Shown: in pieces, positions 11,044 through 25,229 of the stretch
How positions within the stretch are numbered: position 1 is the first letter of the stretch
How the letters are laid out: every line of letters begins with the position of its first letter
NCBI GenBank assembly: GCA_021234155.1
Contig: JAJEKV010000085.1
Coordinates: 624,001 to 688,000, forward strand
DNA length: 64,000 bases
Direction: 5' to 3'
Source: Isoetes taiwanensis
Lineage: Eukaryota > Streptophyta > Lycopodiopsida > Isoetales > Isoetaceae
Notes under the pieces: generated by a model
Databases searched by the model: none
The model's input: only the letters and a program-made list of their open reading frames with translations
What the model was told of the DNA's origin: nothing
Made by a program: the position numbers and the translations under genes

Positions 11044-12623
11044 ATAGGTCACCGTTGATATAGCTCATGCAAAAATCCTTTCACTCTCACGCTTTTTCAT
11101 ACGACCTTTGCCGGATATGGCTCTCTTCGGCTCAAGGTAAACAGGGATCCCTCAACAGGATTTCAGCCATTATTTCATACTCTTCTTTTGCAGATCGATG
11201 CCCTCAACCGCAGAATTCAAACATCTCATTCTGAGTTGCAAGGCATACACAGGTTTTATTCTGCATTCCTTTGCGCGGCTCCATTTCTAGATTTTGCAGC
11301 ATCTAACTGCTGTGTTTAATGCGGTTTGCAGTAAGATCCAGCAGCCCAAATGTTCAAAGAGTGTTGAAGGTAAGTTTTAGGAGTTATGTTAGCACGAAAA
11401 ATGAGGGCTTTATTTGTTTTTGCCTGTGTTACCAGAACGACCTCTCGAAGAAAAGAAAGAGGCAGCATGCAAGGTTTTACAAAGCCCGGAAAAATGCTTC
11501 CCAGAGGAGCCGTGCAATAATATTGACAAATGAAGGACGCACCTACGAAAATGTAGGGCAGATCCATGAAATGTGGAAGAACCCAGGTTAACATTACAGC
11601 AGAAGGATCTGCAAGTCTATGCAAAATGGGAATCCTTAGAAGGAGGACTTATTGCTGTAGTGATTATATCCAACACCAGCACTCTTTCCGATCTTCGAAG
11701 ATCGATTGGAATGCATGTCCAGGGAAACAGACAGAACTTTACCTTTTTAATGCTTGGGGTAAGCTTTCTAACCTATTATACCGATCTGAAGTTGCAAACA
11801 CATGCTTCTAGTGTTATCTTTTTGTGCATTGTGGAAGGAAGGCTTCTCTAGGATAATAGGATATGAACTCTTTTTGCAGAGTTTTTCTTTGTTTTTAGGC
11901 TGTTGTTGGTTTATAGTTTATGAATTGTTCCTCAACACAGTTTAAGAATGTAACTGTTAGGATATCAAAACAAAAAGGATGGATCAAGCATGTATGAGGA
12001 ACAAGGCTTTCCACATCAGGCTACTGCAGATTAGCAAGCCTTTTAATAGTCACTATAGTTTTTCTGAGGACATGACATATTCTTTTATTTACATTTTTTT
12101 AAGTACATTGAGGATAATAAGCCCCAAGTGGAGAAAATGCAACCAAGCTTTTCAGCGATGAGCCATAGGTTTATAATGTGATTTGTAAGTGTATGTTTGT
12201 TCAAGTTAAGTTTGGTGCAATATATACAAACTATAGATCAAACTTGGCAAGTGATTTTTTTTTTTTCTTTGCTTTTTTTTCTCAGGCTGACATACTTGAT
12301 TCTCATGCAATGCAAGTTCTGGAATAATAGTTGTAGAATTTTGATGGCAGGATGCAGGAGGAGCACCAGTTGCAATTAGAAGGGGAGCTGTTAGTTCATT
12401 CATTGCCTACATGCACTGATGTTGCAGGCAGCCGTTTAGCATCTTTGAGAGCTCCCCAACAAGAAACTATTTAAAGCACCTGCACTGGCTCCAGTACATG
12501 AGCCCCCTCAAGAAAACTAGACCTGGAAAGATTAAGTCAGGCTCATCTAAATTCTCTTTGAAAGCCATGGCCTATACAAACTATGTTGATCATTTGCTAC
12601 CTTGCAACTCCTGCTTTTCATGA
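11044..12623 (+). pseudogene. Duplicate 3' exons of a spliced plant gene, copy A
   Basis: Copy A of the gene at 29889-31420. Splice sites are conserved (exons 11194-11252, 11332-11369, 11436-11758 and 12351-12623). The frame is broken by small indels: an extra base near 11526 and missing bases in the last exon (CCAGTTGCAATTAG against CCAGTTGCAAAGGAATTAG in B). These may be assembly errors or real loss. The part is nearly identical to copy B, more so than the flanking repeats. Confidence 0.6.
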
Positions 12624-12629
12624 AAAGCA

Positions 12630-15600
12630 TGTTCTCTTAGTTCTAAAATATCCATGTCTGCTGGCAACCTCTTCATTTGTCCGGTTGTTACATGATAGAT
12701 GGAATGTTTTCAAAGCTTCCTTTTCAAAGTGCTAAATTTAAGAATTACAAGGGATGCTTCAACAGATCCTCAAGGGAAAACAAAAGGCTTAAAGATGGCC
12801 TTAAAAATTCAAACGAAGGTTAAAATTTGGTTCCCATACCTTGCAGTGCCTTTTAAATTGCGTTTAGTACTTGGAAGAAGTTGGTTGAACCATTAGGCAA
12901 CTCCCATTACATGAAATTGCGTCTGCCCATATTCATCTAGGCCTCATTCTAGTTTTGATTTTCTGAAAATTCAAAATTAATTTTCTTTGTTTAGAAAATG
13001 TCCAAATTTTTTCTAGAGACATGTATCTATCCTATATTATCCTAATGTAATTCTGGATTTGGATCCATCCCTAGATCGGACGGTTTAGATCTAAGGCTGC
13101 AGAGCCAACAGTCGTGGCATCAATTTAGAATAGGTCAATTTCGTCCACGCTCCCTTCGCGGCGTTGTTCTGCTTCATCGTCATAGCCAAGCAAACTCATA
13201 TCCGGGCAAATCGGCGCAAATCGGTTGTCCAGTGATGGATTTCTGCGATGGTGGGACCGTTTTGTGGGCAGTAGGTCGGAGATGACTATAAGGCGATGGT
13301 TCTGGGTACCATCAATATATGCTAGGTTTACTGCTACAGAGCTGATGCCGTCACAAAGAGACAGGAGGCCGGTTTTAATTTGAGATCCGACCTAGATGTG
13401 AGACCTAGAGGAGGCCGATTTAATCCTAATATGTGATTCTGGATTTGCCTCTCTGTTTCAACAAGGCAAGATTGGATCCCTTTGATGCTTCTCTTTGATT
13501 TCTGAAGCTGATGAATTTGGTGACACGAAGCCAAGATACAAAGTTTTTCACGAAGCCAAGGTATTCCATGAGTTGTTCATGTCATTGTCCATAGCTATTG
13601 GAAGCTTGATGTATTTACAGCATCCAAATGATTCTTGGCATATTAGATAAAGACTTCCAGTTCTAGCAAAACCACCAGCAACCACATGGACTAAATATAG
13701 GTATACAACCCGCTTCCTATCAAGTTCCAGATCAAGTATGTGGCAGATCATAAAACAATCAATGTCTTCTATGTTTCCTTCATTTCTCGGAATATGCAGG
13801 TCATTTGCAAAATGGATATGGAAGAACATGGACATTGTGGCAACCTGTTTTTGTTTGGGAAATTAACCCCATAAGAATTTTTGACATGAATAGTTTCTTC
13901 TATGGCTCTCCAGTTTATTTTCCATTTGTAAGCATACGATTTGAACAGATCATTTCATGCAGCCATTTTGTTTCTCCTCCCACAGTCTTGAAAACAACAT
14001 GGGTTCACAAGGAACAAAAATTTTGAAGTGTTGAAAGTGAATCTTCTAGAATCAGCAATAGAAGTAATAGATTTCATTCTTTATACCACCACCTTGAAGA
14101 TTTGAAGCTAGGCATATGGCCTCACAGGTTATAGTATTCTTAGTTGGTTATATAATATATAAAAAGTTATCCTATTTCAAGCATATTTTTTATAACAAAG
14201 TTACAAACTTAACCCAGCTCTCAATACCAACCTGAGAAAAATTGTAAAGGTTTAATGTTGCAATTTGGAGCTTAGTCTACATGTGGCTTTAGGACGGAAG
14301 ACGGGCCTCACGAAACTAAGACATTCGTGATTTGCTTTTTCTTACATATTTTTCCGCTTTAGATATCGGTAGGGTTTTGAAAAACCCATCAATCATTAAG
14401 TTAAGTTTGCATATCTTGTTCATCTATTGAGCATATATCTTCTTATCATTCGTTATGCTTTAAATACTAGACAACATCCCTATGTTTAGTTTTTTTTTCA
14501 CTGCATGTTTTAGATTACTAGCGCCATCCCCAATTTTAGCTACAACATTGCTCAAGGGCACAAACTATAGGGTTCCATCGATATATAAGAAACTTGGCGA
14601 GGCATTTTCATTTTATTTTTGAAGCATTGTTTTAGGACGGAAGATTCTATATAATCAAAGGCCGTAGAGGAGAAATTGGTCATATCCTTAATGCTACAAA
14701 GGCAAGGCTCTTGAAACAAAAAAGAGAGCAAGCTCACTTCAAAGATAGGGACATCTAACTATTATTTTGTACCAATGCTTCAGCATTTTATTTAAATAAA
14801 TAGATGTTAGTTTAGTTCAAGGAAACTTGACCTTCAAGTTTTGAGGTTTGGTCTCATGATCCATTTAACAGACTTGGTCAGTCCTTATCTAGTAAGATAT
14901 TTCCCTTTTCTCGATATAAAAATGATAATGAAATGCTACTAGCAACAAAAGCACTTGGGATGCTATAATGCGCTTTTATTACATGGGTTTGTATCTGAAA
15001 TCCGTTTTGCAATACATGTGGCAATTCATGTTTCAAGATAAATATTGATCAACATGGTTGGATCCATAAATTGATCATTTATCCTTTGAGCATGGTGATT
15101 GTAGGGAATGGGAGGAGAAAACTTCGACAATCGCATAGCAATGAATCATCTTGCATTCGGTATGTCAAGTTCTTCACTTTGCAAACAACACAAAAATTAC
15201 CAACAATTGATCAACCACGCAGAAGAGAAATGCCCACTAGCAACTCAACATTAACAAATTTGAACTTGAGATGCACGACCAACATTATTGACATTGAGAT
15301 CAACTATAAAATACAAAAAATATGTGTGTATAGTTCAAAGTTATACCTAATGTAACCATTGGTTTTATGCATACATTTAACATTTGACACTAATACCACC
15401 ATTTTCATATATGAAACTCAAACATGCAACAATTTACATTTGTCTACAAGTTCATGGTTGCTTATAATAGAATGAGGATCCCTGCTTATATAGTGGTAGG
15501 GAGAGGATTTTGATCCGAGTCCATAGGCCCCATTCTAGATCCCCAACATATACCAAAGTGGTGCTCGCACTAGATACTTTTATACAATGTTTAAATATGA

Positions 15601-17465
15601 AGCATTGATATATACCTTTAATTGACAAGTAGGTAACACGGTAATACCAAAGCCTTATTAACAACACCATACAACACACTGTTCATGTGGAAAATATACA
15701 TGGAATGCCTAATCGGCATTTGTTTTTTTATAGTTTTCTTAAAGGTTCAACTCCAAGAATGTTAAGCAATCTAACATCTTTTGCTATAGTAATTGCTACT
15801 TTGAATTGATGAACTCGACTTTTTGCATATTTAACAAAAGCCCACCAACGGTGGGCATTTTAGTAGTTTTCTATAATAATATTTTCCAACAAAGGCATAT
15901 TGACATTAATGAATGTTGAGTAAACCAAACCTTTTATACAAGTTAAGAAAAGTGCATCAACATTTACTTGAATATTGTCCATCAATGAAGTGCATTAACA
16001 TTCTTGAATATTATCCAATCATTGATTGCCATGTGACAACTATTTAGTCAAGAATGGAAAAATAGACCGCATTTTGGCACAACCTCGCTTGGCAAGCGGA
16101 CTTACACGCATGAAACATGTAAAGACTTGCATGAAGATCAGATGGAACATGCCCTCTAACTCCCCACAACTAAAACCTAAAGCCATGGCAATACCCAAAG
16201 AAGCTGAAACCCAAAGTCATGGCAACTCCGGCAACGAAACCTAAAAGCCAAGGCTCTGCCAAAACATCGTTGAAACCATAGTGGAATGCATTCACCAAAA
16301 CTCACCATTGTTGTCTTTTCCTTGACGCCTCTCCTTCTTTATAATATAATGTTCAAGAGAAAAAGTTAATATTTGTAGCGGCATTTCATGTTACTTGATT
16401 CCTTAAGTAAAGTATTTTTTTCATGTCATTACAAAATAAGCCTTCATCAATCTAATCACGGACAATCACATATTACAAGATTTTAATTATAGTGGAAAGG
16501 TCAATATGTAGTGGAAAAATATTACAATGGTAAAGGAAGCAAGTCACTTAAACGAAATCATGCAATAGATAGGATCCCAAAAGGAACAAAAATGTAATGT
16601 AGCCATGGATGTACTTTCCCCATGCATTTTTATTAGAAGAACAATATTTCGCAAAGCCAATTCTACAAATTTTGATATTAGCGTTGAAGGGTTGTTTAAA
16701 AGTAGTATTAATTTTTACAAGCATTTTATTATGCGGCCAATTTGGAGTCACCATGAATATTTCTTTGGTTCGTCAATGCGGAGATCTTCTTGTGATGTTC
16801 ATTGTTTCATAACATAATGGAACCCAAAGGTTTGCAATGTTTTAAAGTCCTTGTTTCACGGTGCTCATAGAATACATGACCTGCTGTTATAATTCAAAAG
16901 ACATAGAGCAATTTGCACATGTTCTAAGATTCTCTTCTTTGGTAAAAAAAAATATATAGTAAAACCAGCATAATGAATTGGGTAGTAAAAAAAGACTCAT
17001 AAGCATATATTCTTAATGGAAATATTGTATCTGTGAGAATCAACCAAATATGCTATTCTATCTTTTTATATCTCTTAAGTCAGATTGATTTTATCGAAAA
17101 AACATACAAGGTTACTAGCTTAAAATGCAGAAAATGGAGGAAAGTTAGGCTTATAGGATAAGTGTGTGTGTAAGTGCTATTTGATGACATTTTAGGATTA
17201 ATGACAATGACGCAAGGGGTTTGTCCACAGATAAGTGCTTTGTCGAAGTTGGGTGGTTTTTGTAGTCATTAGGGTGATTTTGGAGAGCGTCAAGGCACAA
17301 AGTGAAAGGTGCTTTCTAGCACTTTGGTTTTTTATGATAGACAATTCCATTGTGGTTATGTGGTCTACACAGATAATCTAATATGTAGTTTAGAAAATTG
17401 TTTGAGTAGGAATAGATGCAATTAATAATTTATTCTATTAAGGACTAGTTATTGGTATATAAGAG
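12630..17465. other. ~4.8 kb mostly non-coding, copy A
   Basis: No intact gene is seen. The stretch corresponds to 31430-36310 in copy B, where two short open frames are better preserved (32030-32368 and 32822-32953). AT-rich, with poly-T runs and a perfect 'CCCACCAACGGTGGGC' hairpin near 15840-15857 that is also in copy B (34672-34688). Confidence 0.4.
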
Positions 17466-17645
17466 GACTATATTTCAAATGTGTGCATGATTGATGCTCG
17501 TGGGTATTTGCAGGATACGATATTGCACCATTCTATCATATCATCATAGATGTTAAAAATCATTCGTCTGTCTCTGCCTCGTCACTGATGTCATTCTGTC
17601 TGGCCTTGTAATATCCACGATACAGAGAATGGAGAAGGGGGTCTA
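17466..17645. repeat. Host repeat R, left part, copy A (with CTGT-type microsatellite)
   Basis: Matches 36311-36475 in copy B and 58650-58765 elsewhere. A degenerate CTGT/CTGC stretch lies at about 17560-17612; in copy B it is a clean microsatellite. It ends GGGGGTCTA just before the copia LTR, as in copy B. Confidence 0.6.
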
Positions 17646-19849
17646 TGATAGACTATTGGAAATAGCTTCTATCACATATTTGTTGTGGAACTAATCATAT
17701 ATTGTGGAACTACACCCTAAGGTTGTAGGTGACATAAATTTGCCTTGTAAATACTTATTGTGACCATTGAAGGTTAATGGTTACGGTAATTAAACTTGTT
17801 ATATGTTTGAGGAGGTTTAGGCAACTCGAGTTTAAAACCATTCAAATGAATCCAAAGTTAATACCATAACCAAGGCAACCGATGGGATTCATCCGTATAT
17901 CCGTAGAACTTAGATTAATCAAGAAATATAGCCATTATAGAAACATTTAAATCAAATCCAGAGCATAAGAACTCCGATTAAGTTATGATTGAGAATGATC
18001 AAATAAGCCATAGTGATCTAATCAATGCCAGCTTTTACGCTATAGAATTAAATAAAGTCCAAGTAGATTTAAATCAAACTCAATAGTTGAGTAGCTTAAT
18101 AAAGGCCTTATGATTTGACATCTAATTTTATTAGGAACTTTCAATTAAAATTGTGTCAGCTAACCATAATAATTTAAGCATGTATTAAGTTGTTTGCATT
18201 GAATACCAATTTTGTATCGAGCTGGAAAAGTTGGATTGAACATCCTCTTTCAAGAAGTCAACTAGATGTTATTGAGAATTGTGGAGATATTCAAGGATGG
18301 AGCTGCCTTCGTGTTTGGAAAGACCTAACAAAGGAGATAACTAGAGAAGGGAAAAGAACTCGAGATTCTACTTCAGGAAGAATAATAAGGATTCTGCTAC
18401 TATTACTATCATCATGATGAACTAGATCACTTTTAAAAAATGAGTGCCCTAAACTTAATAATGAATTCAATTGTTTTAACTATGGGGAAAGAGGAACATT
18501 GCATCCAAATGCCCAATCCCAAAGACTTATAGCAAGGAAGTAGAGGTAAAGGAAGGAGGAAGAGGAGGTGGCAATAGAGGCTTCCAGGAGGAAGGAAGGT
18601 CAGATGCACTGTTAAAGAATCAAGAAGATGCAAAAAGGAGACCGAGCAATGAAAAATGAGGTACACAAAATCTATGCTTTATATTAACTAAGAATTGTGG
18701 GTTTTCAATATTTGTTGTAGTTGATAGTAGGAGCCGAGGATCAGAGGGTCCCATCTATTATTATTCCGCCTTAACTTCAAGACAGAGAATCAACAAAATC
18801 CAAGTTAAGGTTTCAATTAATTTAGAAAATGTTCTATTTGTTCCCATAATAATCAAAAACTTGATTTCTGTTAGTAAACTTATTGGCTTAGGATAAATCC
18901 ATTTTGACTCAAAAAGGATGTAGTATTTTCTTGATAACTGCTGGAAGTTCTATGCAAAAGATTCTAAATTATGTCTTCTGGAGAGTTTTTGAAATTACCA
19001 TTTGTCCAAAATAGACTTTCAACCTTGCTCTAAAAGGTAATGTGCCATTAAACTTGATATAGTCAAGTGCTCAGCCTTTAAAGTTTGATATGTTTAAACA
19101 TATGAATGCATAGCCTATGTTCATGTGCCCGTGAAAAAGGAAGAAACTCTCGACAAGTTCACAAAGATAGGGTTACCCTTGCTATATTATGATGAAGAAG
19201 GCTAAAGGAAATCCCCTCAACAAAACAAATAATCATTAGCAAAGAGGTGGTGTCTGGCGAAGGCACCTGTGTAAAGACATAAATCTAAAGGAGCTGATAC
19301 AACGAAAAATAATATATAGTGGAAGTTGAGGAGAGAATGTGTCAGGAGGCAGACCTGGACTCAAAACAATGATGGATGGAGAATATTATAGCATGGATAC
19401 TTCTCGCGTGTTCATGGTAGACATAGGAAAAGGAGCAGATCAAAACAAAACCCGTATAATCATTGAAAGGAAGAGGAAACTCAAGTAGAAAAATTGACTG
19501 GTACTAAGCTTGATGTAACTATGGCGCGGTAGATAGCAGGAGCGTAAGAATAGGAGAAATTAATGGGATGTTCCAAATGGTTGGGTGCCAAGTGAATGAA
19601 GAAGAGTAACTTCATTTAGGCACCAAGCTTAAAACTCAACGCCTATTGTGGAGCCTTTGTAATAAGGTCTTGACCTTCTAAGGATAAAATTATAAGTCTA
19701 GAAATGAGTCCTTCTCTCCTATAGTATCCTATGGAGTAGCAGGTTGAGAGATAATGGGCACTAGGCTGTAGCAGTATCCTAACCTCGATCAGACATGTGT
19801 GTAGATGATGCTATCTTTTGAATACAATACGATACTTCTTGGCTCAAAA
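17646..19849 (+). mobile_element. Ty1/copia 5' part, copy A (LTR, PBS, gag-pol remains)
   Basis: LTR at about 17646-18208, a degraded primer-binding site just after it (TTTGTATCGAGC), then remnants of gag, protease and integrase parallel to 36476-38450. The 264-bp segment preceding the Penelope-like repeat follows (about 19600-19849). All frames are interrupted. It carries the same insertion as copy B, so it was duplicated together with it. Confidence 0.65.
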
Positions 19850-21098
19850 AAAAAAAAATCTTTAAGACCGTCCAACAAATAGACTCTGACCTAAGTACAA
19901 GGTAAGAAATATTTAGAATCAATTAAGCCCAAGACTCCAACGTAGTAAGACATTTTGCTACCCTTGACATGGAACTGCTGTTATGCCAAATGGAAACAAT
20001 ATAATATATTATGCGAGCACAAAAAATGTATTAAATCACTCAAACATTATCAAAACATCATAACCGGTTGTACCTTTGTAATCATAAAGAATCCTACCAA
20101 GCAAAGAAGAAACAAATGGTTCCAAGTAGATATTAAAATGTACTATAACTTTGCATATATAATCTCAAGATATCCATCACATAAACCTCTTCTAAGGCCA
20201 TACTGACTTAGGTAGAATACATAAACAAGTAGCAAGGAAGCCCGTTACTCCCGTGATCCACAAACAAATGCCATTAGAATGGTTGTAATTGATGGGATAG
20301 CAGTGTCATGGGCTTCCTTTGAGGTTATCCCCCATCACCTTGCTATTATTCAATTGCAAAACATTTAAATAATGCAAACCAAGATCCTAAACTGATAGCA
20401 TTGCAAGTCAATGTCATTGCTACCATTATTTAGATTAAAGATGCCTGAAATTTTCAATGCTTTCGGACGACCTTTCACCGCTTAAAATTGCTAACTAGTC
20501 GCATTTAATTCTTCACTAAGGCTGATTGTATTATTAGTCTTACATCTATCGCCAGATCAATATAGGGCTGCTCTTAAATCAATGGGTCAAATATGTAAAA
20601 AGGTAAAATATTTCAGATCCAGAATACATATGTAATGTTATAATATATTTCGTGATCAAGAGATCATGGCCGCACATACATTTAGATCTACATTATGAAC
20701 TTACATCATACATTAACATCATAGATTAATATACCAAACAGCTTTAGTAGAACCTATCTAGGTTCATTTAATAGATCTACACTTATATTCTAAGCCATAG
20801 TCAGCATTCTTAATCGTAATAAGAACATAACTAGATTGCATACTATAGACAAGAGTTAACTATAATATCTAGATTATTATGAGCACTCTTTACCAAAGAA
20901 TCGATCCGGGTTGTGAGCCCATCTAATCCCATAGAAAACAACTTAAGAAAACCTAAGGTAAACCTTAGTTTGACGTGCATAGTATCGGCCACGATGTGTT
21001 GGTAGGAATTTCGTTTGCTCCTACATAGACCTGGGATTTCTTCCAAGGCCAATATCATTTCCACCTTTGTCCGCAATAGGATTTATTTCCACTACTAG
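19850..21098 (-). mobile_element. Truncated Penelope-like terminal repeat, copy A
   Basis: Starts with the same A-run and 'TCTTTAAGACC' as the left repeat at 38721 and follows it to about 21098. There it stops inside the exon-1 coding region and joins, without spacer, sequence homologous to 2270. The last matching bases are ATTTATTTCCA. This junction is the breakpoint between copies A and B. Confidence 0.75.
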
Positions 21099-21107
21099 CA
21101 ATCAATT

Positions 21108-22965
21108 CTTTCTCCCTTTTCATCCTTCAAAAGCACGATCTTCAAATAACTTCGCGACCTCGGTGCATGGACCCACGTTCCATCATCCAAACAAAGTAGT
21201 CGTAGTCGCATAGTTAACTTTCTTCAGTGTTTGGAGTGCCACGGCCACCCAATCTAAAAGACACACAAAGCATTAGATAAGGCCCATCGAAGTGCCAAAT
21301 TGAAGCCAGCCCAATTTCCCTCGATAGATTGCCAATTGGTCAGGCTGCCCGAATTTTCCTCGAAGGATAGGCTTGACATCAACAACAAAGGTTGAAGTGT
21401 ACTTCACGAATAAAGCTCCACCAAGGGACTGCTGCGTTTGCCCTTCTTTGGCTTCATTAAAATGCCCACTAGTTTGAAGCTCTTTGAATTTCTTCAAAAG
21501 AAAACTTCTTCATGTATAGTCTTCTTTGTGATATCATTATTCTCTGGCTCACCCGAGCGTACTCAATGGTGTGAGATTTCCTGCTTCTTTTCGGCATTTC
21601 CTTTTGGCATAAAAAGAAATATAGGTTTGCCAAGTGCTTTATTTCAGGTGACCATGCCAAAGCTTGTGTAACAAGTAGTTGAACAACTGTCATCGTATGG
21701 TTGCCATTCACAATCCAATTCTACATTTTCCAAGTCTATGGCCTTCTTCCATAATTGCCCGTTGGGTCTCAGGGTCGAATAGTGCGACATCAGCCTGAGG
21801 GAGGGTACATCGATGGTGATAAATGATTCATAAAGAGTGTCAAGTGCTCGGGTGATGACCCTACATGTCATATTTGGGGGCTTTGTGCATCTTGAACACA
21901 TCGATATCAATCTGAAGCCCGCCCCGAGGGTAAATTCTCTCGTGCTTGATGTTGACAATGGCACTTTGAGACAACTCATGCATGCTCTCTTGTGTGGCGT
22001 CGCTTGCGGATGGCGTGACTTTTTAATCTGCCCTTGGATGGTGGGTTCTTCGGATTGGTCTGAACAACGACTCCCTCTTCCAACCATCGCGGGCTCTCTT
22101 GGCCGCTTGTTGTCTCTTGGAGGATAAACCAGCTATAGGTTGCCTCCGGCTTCCTCTTAGAGACGACTCTCCCTCTTACGCGAGCTTGGCAGCGACCTTG
22201 GTGTCCTCGACATTCCACCTAAGAGAAGTTTAGGGGCAGCTTGGTGGATTAGTCTTGACGGGTATCCCTCGCCTTCTTTGCAGCCGTCGTCTCTCTCGTG
22301 AGCTTGTCTTTGTCACCCTTCTTTATAACCCCATATCTGGACCTTAGCCACTTAGTATACGTAGACTTTGGGTTAGGTTTTACCATGATACTCCGTATAC
22401 AAGGCTTTAGATCTGTTACCTTGTGCTCAAAAATCCAGCGGCCGGATTGCGTAAAAGCCATCAAGATATCCGAGCGACTCGATGCCACACCGCTCTAAAC
22501 TCTCATATGATTCAAGCACCCATCCTTTATGGCGCCAAAGTCGCGGGCTTTTAGTTATACTAAGCGTGCACCAGCGTGGGCTCGTAACTCTTTGAGTGGA
22601 AGCTTATAGCGCGAAAGCCACATCTATGGTGTCTTCAACATCAACTTCGAACTTGTCATTATTATGCGGCGACATCTCCATGTCAATGAGAATTCCTAAG
22701 TGCATTCTGTGTCCCTTTCTGTAAAATAAAGTAAGAGTCCTTTAGGTGGTTAAATGCAGGGCCAGGTGGATATTCCCTATCTCCATGCATTAGGTCCATT
22801 CCTCACTCTGATCAAAACCTCATGCGGCACTTCTGATTGATGCCGGCAAATAATTCTTCATCTTCAGTAAGTCCTTGCCCGGCTGCCAAACCTCCTGCAA
22901 ATCTCGGTGCAGGCCCACACACCCGGCGATCTGTTTTGTTCCGCGCAATTCCTACACACCCGATG
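21108..22965 (-). pseudogene. H3-tail / ParB-like gene, copy B (broken, 3' part missing)
   Basis: Matches 2277-4167 of copy A, so only the N-terminal and ParB-like parts are present; the methyltransferase-like part lies beyond the duplication breakpoint. ParB-like pieces are visible as MTCRVI (21837-21870 region) and GNHTMTVVQLLVTQALAW (about 21650-21705). The presumed start near 22955 reads GCGCGGAACAAAACAG on the minus strand, that is a CG-containing third codon and no clean ATG. This bears on whether copy A's TGA was originally an Arg codon. Many one-base gaps break every exon. Confidence 0.5.
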
Positions 22966-23009
22966 AAGTGTTAGAACAAAGGGCCAACAAAATTTCCTAG
23001 AGCAAAAAT

Positions 23010-23790
23010 TCCTAGGAAGAAACAATCTAGCCCCCACGAGACCAAATTGATCCCTTGCTCATTGGGCCATGGTTGAAACGTAGAAAGTCATTTCTTGAAG
23101 GAGAAAGGGCTGTAGAAATGGTTGGGCCATTTCTTGAAAGGAGGTATCCATTGGTGGAGACCATTGAGGGCCAAATTGGCCCAATTTCTTTTTGCGAGGC
23201 ATGCATTAAGATGAACATAATCGGGGTCCCTTACGTACAAATAGGAGCCCAATTTGATTAAGTGATCATAGATATAAGAAGAGCAATCCACGCCCTCGCC
23301 CAAACCAAATTAGGCGAGGTTGCTCAATGGCCCATGCCTTAGGCAAGAAGAAAAGTCGGGGCTCCCCTTTGAATAAATTGGGGCCCGCCCAATTTCTTTG
23401 TGAGGGCATGCATTAAGATGAACATATAATCGAGTCCCTCTCTGGACAAATAGAGGCAGCCTTGAATTTGTTTAAGTGATCATGGATATAAGAAGAGAGC
23501 AATCAAGCCCATGCCTTAGATTGAAGAAAGTCAAGTTCCCCTTTGAATAAATTGGGCGCCCACTCAATTTCTTTGTGAGGGCATGTATTAAGATGAACAT
23601 AATCGGGGTCCCTTCGGGAAAAATAGAAGGGCGTCTGCCCAATTTGTTTGTGATCATGGATATAAGAAGAGGCAATTAAGCCCTCGCCCGGACCAAATTA
23701 GGCGCCGCCCAAATTGCTCAATGGCCATGCCTTAGATTGAAGAAAGTAGAATTTGGAAAAATTGGGCACCACCCAAATTCTTCAAGGAGG
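23010..23790. repeat. Tandem palindrome array, copy B
   Basis: Counterpart of 4205-5010: the same 'GAAGAG(AG)CAAT' and 'ATGAACATAATC' landmarks recur at 23279, 23495 and 23667. The GC-rich palindrome cores are eroded (for example AGGCGAGG instead of GGGCGGGCGCCC) while the flanks remain nearly identical. Confidence 0.7.
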
Positions 23791-25229
23791 TAAAGAGGTA
23801 TGTTTAGGATGTGGCGATATCAATCAACCTGGTATTTGAGAGATCTTGCCAAGTTAATATTAAACAAATAGTCATGCTTACCTTTGCCTCTGGCGTGGGG
23901 CGTGATGCCATCAACTGAGTGCAATTCGCCAAGTGTCACGGGGGACTTGAAGGCGATAGGACAATCAAGAGAAGAAGGCCAAGAGGAAGGCGACAAAGCG
24001 GATGAAGGCGAAAGCGGCAAGTTATGGCGATAATGACAGCTGTCGTGCCTAAAATAAATGGATCTTCAAAAAAAATGGATCGTTTCTATAATTGACGCGA
24101 GGAATTAAATATGGACCTCATTATTAAATGCACATAAAATTTGAATTTCAAACAACATCCCATTTAATGCAATTTACTCCCCACGGCATGTGTCAGCATA
24201 ACAAGTTTAGAAGGAGATTTTGTTTTAAAATTAGGGGAAAATTACATTCCACCGGTTTGGGGAAATTATGTTTAAATGTAAATGCTTATCCAACCTTTTC
24301 GATTTTCTGCATTACTCTTCTTGGCTGATCAAGAATCTTCAAAGCGCCGACCATCTTGACGCTTCAATCTCATGGCGACTAAATCTTCAAAAGTTTGTGT
24401 TGTTCAAAAGTTTCTTTTACCGTAAAGCTTCGATGTCTATTTTGCCATATAAAGTAATCTCAAGGGCTATGTTAGGTCCTCATTCAAATTCGCCCCTTCA
24501 TTCACGCCTTTTAGATTGGCCTTTGTTCATCCCGACTCTTGAATCCGCGCCTCTTCATATGTATTGGTAAGGGAAGTTGCCGTGTTAACCAAAAAGAGCT
24601 CGATTAGGGTTCTGAGGGGCTTGGTGGAATGTAATTCATCCGCTTACGGAGATTGGCCTTTAACAACTAATGTCGGTTACATCTACTCTACTTTTTGATG
24701 CAATGCTTGCATGTCTTGGCGATGGTGTGCAGAGCATATGTACGCTAATTTTTTAGTGCATGTGTGTATTTCCCCAAGTACATCCATGGTAGTTCCATCG
24801 TGATGTGCAAGCAAGCCCCTCCCCCAAATTGGGCGGGCGCCCAAGTTGTCTTAAGTTCTAAGTTGGGGTGGCACCTAAATTTCTACTTGAGTTTCCCCAT
24901 GATCATATGCAAGAACCCCTAAATTGGGCTACCCAACTTGACCCCAGTCTCTCCCGTTCATATTCTAGTAGGACTCCCAGTGCGGCCTCCCTCTTCTACA
25001 CCAATGGTCAATTTGGGGGCGCCCAATTTGTCATCTGCAAGTTCACCATGTCGTGATGAAGGCATGCGGAAGGTCAAATTGGTGACCCAATTTGACTTTG
25101 AATGCATTAATACTAATGTGGAAACAAGCCCCTAATGTACCCAAATTGGAAGCCAATTTGCAATAAAGGGAATCTAATGTCCTCACAAGTGAAAATCGGC
25201 ACCTTGCCCAATTTGATTGTCCGTGTAAC
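23791..25229. other. Spacer with dispersed palindromes, copy B
   Basis: Corresponds to 5011-6440. Contains palindromes at about 24826-24848 (ATTGGGCGGGCGCCCAA), 25012-25032, 25078-25100, 25143-25165 and 25197-25222. An open frame at 24268-24570 (+) has no recognisable domain. Confidence 0.45.

Larger units (their letters stand above)
2271..21098. repeat. Large tandem duplication, unit A (~18.8 kb)
   Basis: Sequence and gene order from about 2271 to 21098 are repeated head to tail at 21099-40006. The two units share every landmark: ParB-like gene, palindrome array, DUF7869-like gene, spliced gene, copia LTR and Penelope-like repeat. TCACTTC occurs at about 2268-2274 and in the left Penelope-like repeat near 39994-40000, so the join could rest on 6-7 bp of microhomology. 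It may be a real duplication or an assembly join of two haplotypes or unpolished copies. Confidence 0.85.
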